A stretch of DNA of 35,781 bases from Acetobacter cerevisiae (GTDB lineage Bacteria > Pseudomonadota > Alphaproteobacteria > Acetobacterales > Acetobacteraceae): NCBI RefSeq assembly GCF_001580535.1, contig NZ_LHZA01000129.1:1-35781 (forward strand), written 5' to 3'. How positions within the stretch are numbered: position 1 is the stretch's first letter; every line of letters starts with the position of its first letter. The notes beneath the pieces were generated by a model. The model made no database searches and had not been told where the DNA came from. It worked only from the letters and a program-made list of their open reading frames with translations. Below are positions 16,873 to 25,283 of this stretch, in pieces. The position numbers and the translations under genes were made by a program.

Positions 16873-17928
16873 ATGGCACTGCCTTATTCTGCTGTGTCGA
16901 AGGGTAAAGGTTTCGTTCAGTCTTGTCGTGCCGCACAAGGCACCTCGCGGGACGACATCATGGCGTTTCAGCGCAAGAAACTGAGAAAAATTCATGACTC
17001 TCTTTTCAAAAACACACTGCCCTTTGTTTTGATCACATTGGCAGCGTGGAGCTTGCATGCTGCGCCACGCGCGGCTTATGCCACTGAGGGAGGTGGCAGT
17101 ACCTACCCCATGGGGGTCAATACCGTTTTGCCGGCCATCATGCCAGATCTCGGGAAAACCGAACTTCTGAATTATCTTACTGATATTCCGCTGACATCCC
17201 TCAACGACAGCCACGGTCGTCATTCCCCCGAAGCATTTGGAGGGAATCTGTTCGCGTTTGCGCCGCGCCTTTTGCATACATGGAATTTTGCACTAGGGGA
17301 CTTTCATTTTTCTACCGGACTTTCGCCAGTTTTCCAGCGCAAATATGTAAGTGTCGGTGGCCAGAACAGCTATACTTTCAACATGTCATCATTCGACCTG
17401 CAGGCCCTCTATGTCACTTGGTCGAAAGGAGACTTGCATTTACTGTTCGGACAGGATTTCTGGTTTCCGGGCTCCTCCTACAACCACTCTGATTTCTCGA
17501 ATGTTACTGCCACGCGCGTGACGTTCATGGAAGAAGGCGCCGTGACATGGACTCCTGGAAACTGGGAGTTTTCTCTTGAAAATACAGTTCAGATGTCAAC
17601 CCGTAACCGTGATACAGGCTACCATGATGGTACATTGTTCAACATGGATTATGGTATTTCCTACCGCCCGTTCCCCAAATTGCGCAAACTGCAGTTTGGC
17701 GTCAACGGCAACTGGGCCTACCAGACAAGTAACGACACCCTGAACGGGCAACGTTATATGGACGGCTACAAGCTGCGCAACTTCACCATAGGACCGCAGA
17801 TTGTTTATGATTTTTCCCCCGGTACAGCCGTAGTCCTTAAATGGCAGCATGCCCTGGATGCCCGCAATACAATTGGCGGCGACCGTTACTGGGTGGAATT
17901 TGCCTTACCGATCCACCTGTTCGACTGA
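16873..17928 (+). CDS. outer-membrane channel, phenol MetA-pathway (SphA-like) type
   Basis: This is a 351-aa protein with an export signal (LFKNTLPFVLITLAAWSLHA ending near AAYA) preceded by an unusually long positively charged N-terminus. The mature part starts GGGSTYPMGVNTVLPAIMP and goes on with alternating aromatic/polar segments such as FAPRLLHTWNF, LQALYVTWSKGDL and WEFSLENTVQM, which fit the putative transporters annotated as phenol meta-pathway outer-membrane proteins. It probably lets a hydrophobic aromatic substrate through the outer membrane. I chose ATG 16873 for its strong GGAGGA site. A later ATG at 16960 would give a more ordinary signal peptide and cannot be excluded. It leads an apparent operon with the aldehyde and alcohol dehydrogenases. 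Confidence 0.75.
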   Translation: MALPYSAVSKGKGFVQSCRAAQGTSRDDIMAFQRKKLRKIHDSLFKNTLPFVLITLAAWSLHAAPRAAYATEGGGSTYPMGVNTVLPAIMPDLGKTELLNYLTDIPLTSLNDSHGRHSPEAFGGNLFAFAPRLLHTWNFALGDFHFSTGLSPVFQRKYVSVGGQNSYTFNMSSFDLQALYVTWSKGDLHLLFGQDFWFPGSSYNHSDFSNVTATRVTFMEEGAVTWTPGNWEFSLENTVQMSTRNRDTGYHDGTLFNMDYGISYRPFPKLRKLQFGVNGNWAYQTSNDTLNGQRYMDGYKLRNFTIGPQIVYDFSPGTAVVLKWQHALDARNTIGGDRYWVEFALPIHLFD

Positions 17929-17966
17929 TCAATAATATCTTCCGTTCAGAACAGGAAGTTTAAAAT

Positions 17967-19460
17967 ATGGTTGAAGTTTCCATACTACCCCAAGTTCGCG
18001 ATTTCATGAATCGGTTGAACGGTCAGTTCATAAACGGCAAAACTGTTGTTTCCCAGCAGGACGAAGTGATCACCATCACCAATCCCGCTACGGATGAGGT
18101 GATTGCACATGTTGCCACGGCCACGAGCGGAGATATCGACTATGCGGTAGACTCCGCTCACCGTGCCTTTCACAGTGGCTGGGCGGACGTTTCTCCAGCC
18201 CAGCGCGGCCTGGTGCTGAACCGGCTTGCCGATCTCATGATCGCCCATCGTGAAGAACTGGCACAGATTGAGACCCTGACTTCGGGAAAGCTGATTACTT
18301 TATCACGCGCTTTCGAGGTCGATTATGCCGTATCGTTCCTGCGCTATTATGCAGGCTGGACAACACGAATTGAGGGCAAGACTGTTGCACTCTCTATCCC
18401 TTCCGCCAGTGGCGAGAAATATACCGGGCTGACACTGCGTGAGCCACTGGGTGTGGTGGCAGGCATTGTACCCTGGAATTTTTCGATCATGATTGCGGTC
18501 TGGAAATTCGGGTCAGCGCTGGCGTGCGGCTGCACAGCCGTCATCAAGCCCAGCGAGGTAACGCCCCTCACCATGCTACGTGTTGCAGAACTGGCGATTG
18601 AAGCAGGAATCCCTCCTGGTGTTCTAAACGTGATCAACGGCCCCGGGCAGCAGGTGGGTTACGCCCTCACAACACATCCCAAAATTGCCAAAGTCACGTT
18701 TACCGGCGGCATGGAAACAGGGGAAATTATCGGCACAGCCGCCCTTCAATCTGGCTTCAAACGGGTCACTCTCGAACTCGGTGGCAAGAATGCCGCTGGT
18801 TTCTTACCTGATGTTTCGCCAGAGAAGACGGTAGAGGGCATTATTGAGGCCGGTTTTCTCAATTCGGGTCAAGTCTGTGCTTCTGCTGAACGCTATTATG
18901 TCCATCGCTCCCTGATCAATGATGTAGCAGAGCAACTCGGCAAGCGCCTGGCGACCCTCACACCGGGTGATCCGATGGATGATGAAAGCCGTTTCGGCCC
19001 GCTGGCAAACAGATCTCATTTTAACAAAGTGATCGGGTATTTCACGCGAGCGCGTGACCAGAATCTGACATTCATCCATGGCGGCGGCGCATTTGATCTG
19101 CCTGGTTGCTACGTACAGCCAACGGCAGTACTGGCGCGATCAGAGAATGACGAACTGATGCGTCAGGAAGTATTCGGTCCAGTCGCGTCTCTTCTGGCGT
19201 ATGACAGCGTGGACGAACTGGTGACACTCATGAACGACTCACCATACGGTCTGGCTGCCAGCCTCTGGACCAACAATCTATCGCAGGCCCTGCGGCTCAT
19301 TCCGCGTGTTGAAGCGGGTACAGTCTGGGTCAACATGCACAATTATCTCGATCCCGCCATGCCCTTTGGCGGTACAAAAGGATCTGGAATCGGTCGTGAA
19401 TTCGGAAGTGCGTTCATCGATCATTTCACGGAAATCAAATCAGTGATCATGCGATATTAA
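17967..19460 (+). CDS. NAD-dependent aldehyde dehydrogenase, phenylacetaldehyde dehydrogenase-like
   Basis: This is a standard aldehyde dehydrogenase of 497 aa. The catalytic Cys304 is in NSGQVCASAER, the general base Glu270 is in TLELGGKNAAG, and the cofactor segments PWNFSIMIAVWKFGSALACG and FTGGMETG are present. The overall sequence is closest, by my reading, to the FeaB/StyD phenylacetaldehyde dehydrogenase group. It has no signal peptide, so it acts in the cytoplasm. Its product, phenylacetate, would be the substrate of PaaK in this window. AGGAAG lies eight bases before the ATG. It sits 38 bases after the channel gene and 52 bases before the alcohol dehydrogenase. Substrate is inferred from context. 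Confidence 0.82.
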   Translation: MVEVSILPQVRDFMNRLNGQFINGKTVVSQQDEVITITNPATDEVIAHVATATSGDIDYAVDSAHRAFHSGWADVSPAQRGLVLNRLADLMIAHREELAQIETLTSGKLITLSRAFEVDYAVSFLRYYAGWTTRIEGKTVALSIPSASGEKYTGLTLREPLGVVAGIVPWNFSIMIAVWKFGSALACGCTAVIKPSEVTPLTMLRVAELAIEAGIPPGVLNVINGPGQQVGYALTTHPKIAKVTFTGGMETGEIIGTAALQSGFKRVTLELGGKNAAGFLPDVSPEKTVEGIIEAGFLNSGQVCASAERYYVHRSLINDVAEQLGKRLATLTPGDPMDDESRFGPLANRSHFNKVIGYFTRARDQNLTFIHGGGAFDLPGCYVQPTAVLARSENDELMRQEVFGPVASLLAYDSVDELVTLMNDSPYGLAASLWTNNLSQALRLIPRVEAGTVWVNMHNYLDPAMPFGGTKGSGIGREFGSAFIDHFTEIKSVIMRY

Positions 19461-19512
19461 AAACAATAACCGGAGCACTCTTCGCAAATCAGCACCGGTC
19501 GAGAGCAATATC

Positions 19513-21696
19513 ATGAAGCACTTTTTCCTGTTTAGGGCGACCTTATATATGGTCGTCATCCTTACCTTGTCCGCTACCCATCTATCGCAAAGCCAGGCTG
19601 CGACGGATGATCCTCTCGTCACACAAGCGGAGGAATCGCCACAGAACTGGCCGGCCCATGGACGCACCTATAACGAACACCGTTATAGCCCGCTAAACCA
19701 GATCAACACGGAAACAATTGGCCGGCTCAAACTGGCGTGGTCAAGCAACTTTGACACCAATCGCGGCCAGGAAGGCACGCCGCTGGTGGTCAATGGCATC
19801 CTCTACGCCACGACAAACTGGAGCAAGGTTCGCGCCTATGATGGAGCGAGCGGCAAGTTGCTCTGGAGTTATGATTCTCAAGTGCCGGGACCATCCGCCG
19901 TGCGCGGCTGTTGTGATACCGTTAATCGTGGGGCAGCCTACTGGAACGACAAGATTTTTGTAGGAACATTCGATAACCGTCTGATCGCTCTGGATGCTAA
20001 AACCGGCCACAAAATATGGGAGGTGGACACAATTCCAAAGGACGCGTGGCTGGGCGATATCAGATCCTACATTACCGATGGCGCACCACGCGTAGCCAAA
20101 GGCATAGTGATGATCGGCAATGGTGGGGCGGAGTTCGGCGTACGCGGCTTCGTCTCGGGCTTCGATGCTGAAACCGGGGCGCTGAAATGGCGCTTCTACA
20201 CCACGCCAAACCGTTCAAATCAACCCGACCACGCAGCATCTGACGCCCCCCTGATGACCATCGCCTATCGTACCTGGGGGCCGCATGGTGCATGGATCCA
20301 CTCCGGCGGTGGCGGAACGGTTTGGGATTCCATCGTTTATGATCCGCAGACCGATCTTGTCTATCTTGGCGTCGGCAACGGCTCACCGTGGAACTATAAG
20401 CAACGTTCTGATGGGATTGGGGACAATCTCTTCCTTGGGTCAATTGTGGCCATTCGACCAGAAACCGGTGAATATGTCTGGCATTTCCAGGAAACGCCTC
20501 AGGACCAGTGGGATTATACCTCGACCCAGCACATTATGACCGCCGATCTCGAAATCAACGGCAAAAAGCGTCATGTCCTGCTTCACGCACCAAAAAACGG
20601 TTTCTTCTACATTGTAGACGCGCAAACAGGTGAATTTATCTCCGCAAGGAACTATGTGCCTGTCAACTGGGCCAAAGAGATTGATCCCGTAACGGGCCGC
20701 CCCAACATCGTTCCTGACGCACTGTATTCACTTACGGGCAAACCTTGGGCAGGCCTTCCCGGGGATCTGGGCGGACATAATTTTGCAGCCATGAGCTATA
20801 GCGCCCAGACTGGCCTTGTCTATATTCCTGCCCAACAGATCCCGATGGTGTTTACCCCCGACGCCCACCCCTTGAAGCACAAAGGCTTGAACCTCGGAAT
20901 CAGCATGCAGGGCCTTCCCGATGATCCCGCTATCCGCGACGGTTTTCTCAAGACCCTCACAGGGTGGCTGATTGCGTGGGACCCCAAACAACAGAAGGAA
21001 ATCTTTCGGGTCGATCACAGGGGGCCATGGAACGGGGGCCTCCTTTCCACGGGAGGCAACCTGATCTTCCAGGGGCTAGCGAACGGCGAATTCCATGCCT
21101 ATGACGCAAGGAATGGTGCAGATCTTTTCAATTTCAATGCACAGAGCGGGATTATCGCACCGCCAATCTCCTATGAAGTGAATGGCAAGCAATATATTGC
21201 TGTAGAAACCGGTTGGGGTGGCATCTATCCATTGCTGATGGGACGAACCGCGCTATCCTCGGGCTGGACGGTCAATCATTCCCGTCTGCTCGTTTTCGCG
21301 CTGGATGGTACAGCAGAACTCCCACCACAAAATGACAGGGGGATGATACCGGTCAAGCCGCCAGAACAATTCGATGCACAGCAGGCTGCCGCAGGGTACC
21401 AGCTTTACGAAACGTTCTGTCAGGTCTGCCATGGTGACAACGCGCTTTCTGGTGGTGTCCTTCCGGACCTGCGCTGGTCTGGTGCCATTCATCACTTGGC
21501 GGGATTCCAGAATGTTGTGGGTCGAGGAGCCCTGACCGCGTACGGCATGGCACGCTTTGATGACATCCTTTCTCGCCAGGACATTGAAAAAATCCGCCAG
21601 TTCCTGATCAAACGGGCCAATGAGACCTACGCGCGAGAAGTAGCAGCCCGCGCCAACCCTCAAAACATCCCACAAGGCCGCGCGATTACCGAATAA
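19513..21696 (+). CDS. PQQ-dependent quinohaemoprotein alcohol dehydrogenase
   Basis: This is a secreted enzyme of 727 aa. A signal peptide (MKHFFLFRATLYMVVILTLS to about SQA) precedes an eight-bladed PQQ propeller with tryptophan-docking repeats (DAKTGHKIWEVD, DAETGALKWRFY, RPETGEYVWHFQ). The vicinal disulfide CC is in VRGCCDTVNRG, and the catalytic Asp334 is in QWDYTSTQ. A C-terminal cytochrome c domain has CQVCH (CxxCH, near residue 636) and the likely axial Met in YGMARF. This fits soluble type II alcohol dehydrogenases. Residue 336 is Thr, not the extra Asp of lanthanide-type enzymes, so calcium use is predicted. With the preceding aldehyde dehydrogenase it would oxidise a primary, probably aromatic, alcohol in the periplasm. 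The ribosome site is weak. Confidence 0.9.
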   Translation: MKHFFLFRATLYMVVILTLSATHLSQSQAATDDPLVTQAEESPQNWPAHGRTYNEHRYSPLNQINTETIGRLKLAWSSNFDTNRGQEGTPLVVNGILYATTNWSKVRAYDGASGKLLWSYDSQVPGPSAVRGCCDTVNRGAAYWNDKIFVGTFDNRLIALDAKTGHKIWEVDTIPKDAWLGDIRSYITDGAPRVAKGIVMIGNGGAEFGVRGFVSGFDAETGALKWRFYTTPNRSNQPDHAASDAPLMTIAYRTWGPHGAWIHSGGGGTVWDSIVYDPQTDLVYLGVGNGSPWNYKQRSDGIGDNLFLGSIVAIRPETGEYVWHFQETPQDQWDYTSTQHIMTADLEINGKKRHVLLHAPKNGFFYIVDAQTGEFISARNYVPVNWAKEIDPVTGRPNIVPDALYSLTGKPWAGLPGDLGGHNFAAMSYSAQTGLVYIPAQQIPMVFTPDAHPLKHKGLNLGISMQGLPDDPAIRDGFLKTLTGWLIAWDPKQQKEIFRVDHRGPWNGGLLSTGGNLIFQGLANGEFHAYDARNGADLFNFNAQSGIIAPPISYEVNGKQYIAVETGWGGIYPLLMGRTALSSGWTVNHSRLLVFALDGTAELPPQNDRGMIPVKPPEQFDAQQAAAGYQLYETFCQVCHGDNALSGGVLPDLRWSGAIHHLAGFQNVVGRGALTAYGMARFDDILSRQDIEKIRQFLIKRANETYAREVAARANPQNIPQGRAITE

Positions 21697-22080
21697 GACA
21701 CGGTATCATCTTGTGCCGGGCAAGTATCCAGAGAGAGCCGAGGGCGTAATCATGCTTCGATGGTATTATTGTTCTGGTGAAAATTTTCCTAATGTCGTGG
21801 AGGGAGACCATCAGATAAGTCGGGGTCACGCCAACGAAAATCCATCGTATAGCGAGCGCATTCGAGCACAACGAACTCAAACATTCGCTTTCCCTGTGAT
21901 CCGTTCTCTCTCCTGCTGCTCCAGAGACAAAGCGTTAACCTGGCAGGGCGGCAATTTTCCGGGCCCAATTTGGGCCCACCCCGATGTGATATCCAGTTGT
22001 ATCTAGTGACAGTCACTGATATTAAATACCTTGTTATCAATAATTTAAACGTACGAACCCGGTCATTTAGCTTATACTTA
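21697..22080. other. intergenic region next to the tRNA-Glu fragment, with two palindromes
   Basis: No gene is recognisable. Two perfect palindromes are visible: GGGCCCAA-T-TTGGGCCC at 21961-21977 and AGTGAC-A-GTCACT at 22005-22017. The following 30 bases are AT-rich and run into the tRNA-Glu fragment. The region may be the end of an integrated element and could contain recombinase-binding sites. Confidence 0.4.
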
Positions 22081-22129
22081 TCGCCCTCTCACGGCGACAA
22101 CACGGGTTCGAATCCCGTACGGGACGCCA
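22081..22129 (+). other. 3' fragment of tRNA-Glu (anticodon CTC), candidate island attachment site
   Basis: The segment reads as anticodon stem TCGCC, loop CTCTCAC (anticodon CTC at 22088-22090), stem GGCGA, a short variable region, T-stem ACGGG, loop TTCGAAT, CCCGT, then acceptor ACGGGAC, discriminator G and CCA. This is the 3' part of a bacterial tRNA-Glu with all stems intact. The 33 bases before it do not contain GTCCCGT to pair with the acceptor, nor a normal D-arm, so it is not a working gene. A detached tRNA 3' end is what a tRNA-targeting integrase leaves at the far end of an island. The intact copy would lie to the left of this window. Confidence 0.8.
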
Positions 22130-22192
22130 TATCTTCTCTGAAGATACACTGGCTAGTTTACTAAAAATTCCAGAATTAAAGCGATGATTTTG

Positions 22193-22210
22193 GATCCATG
22201 AAAATGGATC
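22193..22210 (-). terminator. hairpin downstream of nupC, possible terminator
   Basis: A perfect seven-base-pair stem, GATCCAT and ATGGATC, has a four-base loop. On the minus strand it is followed by CAAAATC, a weak U tract. It lies 116 bases after the nupC stop. Confidence 0.4.
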
Positions 22211-22325
22211 ACAAAGCCGCACGCTTTTTGCTCCGGCCTTTCGCCTGATGCGTAAAAGGCCTTAAGGGCACTGGGTTTCTCAGCGTTTGCCGCTTCGCTT
22301 TTTTCACAAAACGGCGTGTGCCGCC

Positions 22326-23561
22326 TTACGCAAGAATAATCCCCGCAATCGCAGCACTCATAAAATTGGAGAGCATGCCCGCCAGCACCGCACGGGCGCT
22401 GATCTGGGCCAGTTCTGCACGGCGCTCGGGGCACTGGCTCCCAAAGGCTGCCACAAGAATGCCAATGGAACTTAAATTGGCAAAGCCGCAGAGTGCAAAC
22501 GTCGCGATCGCCCCACTGCGTGCAGAAAGCACTCCATTCTGCAAAGACGGGGCAAGATGCAGGTAGGCGACAAATTCGTTAATAACGAGCTTCAGCCCCA
22601 GCACAGAGCCAACAATCGTGCATTCCCCGGCAGGCACACCCAACAGCCAGGCAATGGGGGAAAACAGCAGGCCGAAGAGATATTCCAAAGAGAGGAAAGG
22701 CTTATGAATGGCCTGCCCTAACGCCTGAAACCCACTGTTGATCAGCGCAATCAGCCCGATAAAAGCCACCAGTGTCGCCGCCACGGCGACGGCTGTTTTG
22801 GTGCCTTTCAAAGCGCCTTCGGTAATAGTTTCAAAAAAAGCCTGATTGTAGGAGGAACGCCCGGCGGCCAGCGTATCCACCGGACTGCCGGCTGGGCGGG
22901 GGGCAAGGATTTTTGCAAACATCATCCCACCCGGAATGGCCATGAAAGATGCTGCCACCAGATAATGAGCCGGCACCCCTAACCCAACATAGCCAACCAG
23001 CGTTGCGCCGGAAACGGAAGCCACACCACTGCACAGCACGCTGAACAGTTCCGTGGGGGCCATCGTCCGCAGGTAAGGGCCTAATGCCACCGGCAGCTCA
23101 CTCTGGCCGATAAAAATGGTGATGATCGCCCCAAAGGATTCAACCGGCGAGGTGCCCAGAATCTTCTGCAGGATCTTTCCTGTTGTGCGGGCAAAAATCT
23201 GCATGACGCCGACATGAAACAGGATGGCAATCAGCGCGCTAACATAAACCAGAGAGGGCAGCACCCTGAAGGCAAAAACGAAGCCATCATTCGGGAAGAC
23301 GGTCGCCATTTTGTCACTGGCCAGTGCGCCAAAAAGGAAACGCGCCCCCTCATCCCCGCAGGAGAGGATTTTTGTCACACCTTCGGACAGAGACCACAAA
23401 ATCTGCTGCCCCACAGGCACGCGCAGGACAAGCAGACCAATTGCGACCTGAGCCAGCAGGCAGCTCAGAACCGTGCGAAGGCTGATATTTTTCCGGTCTT
23501 TTGAAAACAAGACCGCAATACCCAGAAGCAGGAGAATACCGAGACATCCACGACTATGCAC
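22326..23561 (-). CDS. nupC: concentrative nucleoside transporter (NupC/CNT family)
   Basis: This inner-membrane proton-nucleoside symporter has 411 aa, with many hydrophobic helices from residue 5 on. Family motifs visible are FGAIITIFIGQSELPVALGPYL in part, PAHYLVAASFMAIPGGMMFAK, EGALKGTKTAVAVAATLVAFIGL and NEFVAYLHLAP, together with ALCGFANLSSIGI near the C-terminus; these are the nucleoside-binding helices of CNT proteins. The start is GTG 23561 with AAGGA eight bases before it. It follows the RNase T2 gene by 89 bases on the same strand, which couples nucleoside uptake with periplasmic RNA breakdown. Confidence 0.93.
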   Translation of the reverse strand: MHSRGCLGILLLLGIAVLFSKDRKNISLRTVLSCLLAQVAIGLLVLRVPVGQQILWSLSEGVTKILSCGDEGARFLFGALASDKMATVFPNDGFVFAFRVLPSLVYVSALIAILFHVGVMQIFARTTGKILQKILGTSPVESFGAIITIFIGQSELPVALGPYLRTMAPTELFSVLCSGVASVSGATLVGYVGLGVPAHYLVAASFMAIPGGMMFAKILAPRPAGSPVDTLAAGRSSYNQAFFETITEGALKGTKTAVAVAATLVAFIGLIALINSGFQALGQAIHKPFLSLEYLFGLLFSPIAWLLGVPAGECTIVGSVLGLKLVINEFVAYLHLAPSLQNGVLSARSGAIATFALCGFANLSSIGILVAAFGSQCPERRAELAQISARAVLAGMLSNFMSAAIAGIILA

Positions 23562-23650
23562 TGAATGATCCTTCTCTCAAGGTCTGCATTTCCACATCTC
23601 CTGAGCCCATGATGACAAAAAATGCGCCTGCTCGTACGTGCAGCAGGCTC

Positions 23651-24457
23651 TTACAGACGCACACCCGCAGCAGGCCATTGCGGAACAAGGAACTGCGCGG
23701 GGCAGTTATCCTGCATCTGAGGACTACTGAGGAACGCATCCGTTTTTGGAAATTTGTCCAGCGAAGACGGTTTGAGAGTGAACCAGATCTGGGAGAGAAC
23801 GGCCTCCCCTTGTGGCGTCTTGTTACACTGGAACTGCACACCCCGCTCCGGCAGAGGGCCGGTATCCACTTCAATCTGGCTGGTCAGTTCGGCTTTGGTA
23901 ACGCGCGTGCCTGCCTCAGTCGTCAGATGCTGCGCGGAGGGAAGTGCCGCAAACCGATCCCGCAGCCGGGAGGCGACGGAGAAAAACTGCTCTCCCTCCA
24001 TCCCGAAACACTGCACATGCTTGGTGTATTCATGCGCCACCAGACTGGAGTGCGTGTGAGCCACCACCTCTGACAGACGATGCGACAAACCCTCGGAAAG
24101 CGTGGGCGATGCAGACGCCGCATCTCCGTCATACAGGCTGCACCCTTTGCGCCACCATGTCGTAACGGGCACCTGCGCTCGTATGAGGTCAGACGGACGG
24201 GACGCCCAAAGCCCATGCAGCCCGATGAGCGGCGTCTGGGGTTGATCCGCCTGACAGCTATTCCCTTCCGGCCCCGTGCAAAAACCCGGTTGCCATGTGA
24301 GGGCAAGGGTATAATGCCCAAAATCTCCGTGTCGTGGCGCTGTGAGCAAGAGATCCCCCGCACCACCTGCAGGCGATGCAGAAGGATGCTGAGCGCACCC
24401 GGATAGCAGAAAACAGGCAGCCATCACGCCGGAAAAAAGAAACTGTACTGCCCGCAT
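23651..24457 (-). CDS. ribonuclease T2 family protein, lipoprotein
   Basis: This is an RNase T2 (RNase I-like) enzyme of 268 aa. The two catalytic blocks are present: LIGLHGLWAS (first His) and AHEYTKHVQCFG (second His, Glu and Lys region), with the preceding YTLALTWQPGFC block. The signal peptide ends in LLSGCAQ, a lipobox, so the protein is probably anchored in a membrane facing the periplasm. It cuts RNA to nucleotides through 2',3'-cyclic intermediates. It is upstream of nupC on the same strand and divergent from ndt-cdd, which supports a scavenging role. Confidence 0.9.
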   Translation of the reverse strand: MRAVQFLFSGVMAACFLLSGCAQHPSASPAGGAGDLLLTAPRHGDFGHYTLALTWQPGFCTGPEGNSCQADQPQTPLIGLHGLWASRPSDLIRAQVPVTTWWRKGCSLYDGDAASASPTLSEGLSHRLSEVVAHTHSSLVAHEYTKHVQCFGMEGEQFFSVASRLRDRFAALPSAQHLTTEAGTRVTKAELTSQIEVDTGPLPERGVQFQCNKTPQGEAVLSQIWFTLKPSSLDKFPKTDAFLSSPQMQDNCPAQFLVPQWPAAGVRL

Positions 24458-24561
24458 AATCTGTTTGATCCTTACGCAGAAAGGGGAAAGGAAAAAGCGC
24501 TATCCTGCTGATGTGGAAAGCTATTAATGTTGCTTACATCGTGTGCGGTGTCTATGATTTT

Positions 24562-24583
24562 TATAATGGAAACGTATTGTTTC
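24562..24583 (+). promoter_or_regulatory. TATAAT box followed by a 15-bp palindrome (GAAAC-N5-GTTTC)
   Basis: A consensus -10 hexamer TATAAT at 24562-24567 is followed at once by the perfect inverted repeat at 24569-24583, which resembles LacI-family operator symmetry. No good -35 lies at the right distance. A second possible pair is TTGCTT at 24530 with TATGAT at 24553. The site is in the divergent region between the RNase T2 gene and ndt. Confidence 0.4.
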
Positions 24584-24650
24584 TCATAAATTACAGAACA
24601 CTCTGCGCCAGCCAGAACAGCAGCACGGCCGTCTGAACAGGGAAGACTTT

Positions 24651-25283
24651 ATGACCGAAACCCCGGATTACCCCAAGGTTTACCTTGGTGGAGACCTTGT
24701 CTTCAGGAAAAACGCACAAGAGCTTTTCAAAGCCTTCAAAGAGATGTGTCTGGCCGTCCGCCTGCACGGCGTCTCGCCTTTTGATGGTCAGGATGAGGTC
24801 GAAGCCCTGCCGCCCGGCAAGGAAACCAGTCTGCTGATAGCCCGGCTGGATCGCGGCCTGATGGATGAGTGTGACGCCGCCCTGTTCTGTATCGATCCCT
24901 TTCGCCGCGCGGCGGATATGGACCCCGGCACCGCAGTGGAAATTGGCTACATGGCCGCCCAGAACAAGCCGATGGCGGGCTACACAGTAGATGGCCGCTT
25001 TTACCATGAAAAAGTGCAGACCTATTTTGAGCAGGCCTGGCACACACCGCTGACGGAAGAGCGCCCGCACGATGGAGCCAGAGTGCGCTGGCTGGATGCG
25101 GACAGCATGATCGTGCACTCGGAAGGCCTGTTACAAAACGCCATGGTGGAAGGCTTCATCCGGCAGGCGGGCGGCGATATCGCGGTTGCAGATAATATCA
25201 GGAGCGCGTTTCGTGCTGCCGCCTCTGATCTGGCGGGGCTGATTTATGGCACCGCTGAGAAAAAGGATACCTCCCATGGATGA
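24651..25283 (+). CDS. nucleoside 2-deoxyribosyltransferase
   Basis: This 210-aa protein belongs to the nucleoside deoxyribosyltransferase family, cytoplasmic enzymes that move deoxyribose between bases or hydrolyse deoxynucleosides. The start KVYLGGDLVFRKNA is the typical first strand and loop. DECDAALFCIDPFR and MDPGTAVEIGYMAAQNKPM contain the acid and the catalytic Glu (in VEIGYM). The length is slightly above the usual 150-170 aa because of a C-terminal extension. GGGAAG precedes the ATG. Its stop overlaps the cytidine deaminase start by eight bases, so the two are coupled. Confidence 0.9.
   Translation: MTETPDYPKVYLGGDLVFRKNAQELFKAFKEMCLAVRLHGVSPFDGQDEVEALPPGKETSLLIARLDRGLMDECDAALFCIDPFRRAADMDPGTAVEIGYMAAQNKPMAGYTVDGRFYHEKVQTYFEQAWHTPLTEERPHDGARVRWLDADSMIVHSEGLLQNAMVEGFIRQAGGDIAVADNIRSAFRAAASDLAGLIYGTAEKKDTSHG

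Noticed and set aside
22054-22129. Functional tRNA-Glu gene
   Set aside because: The 3' half is perfect, but the bases where the 5' acceptor strand and D-arm should be do not pair or match tRNA-Glu.
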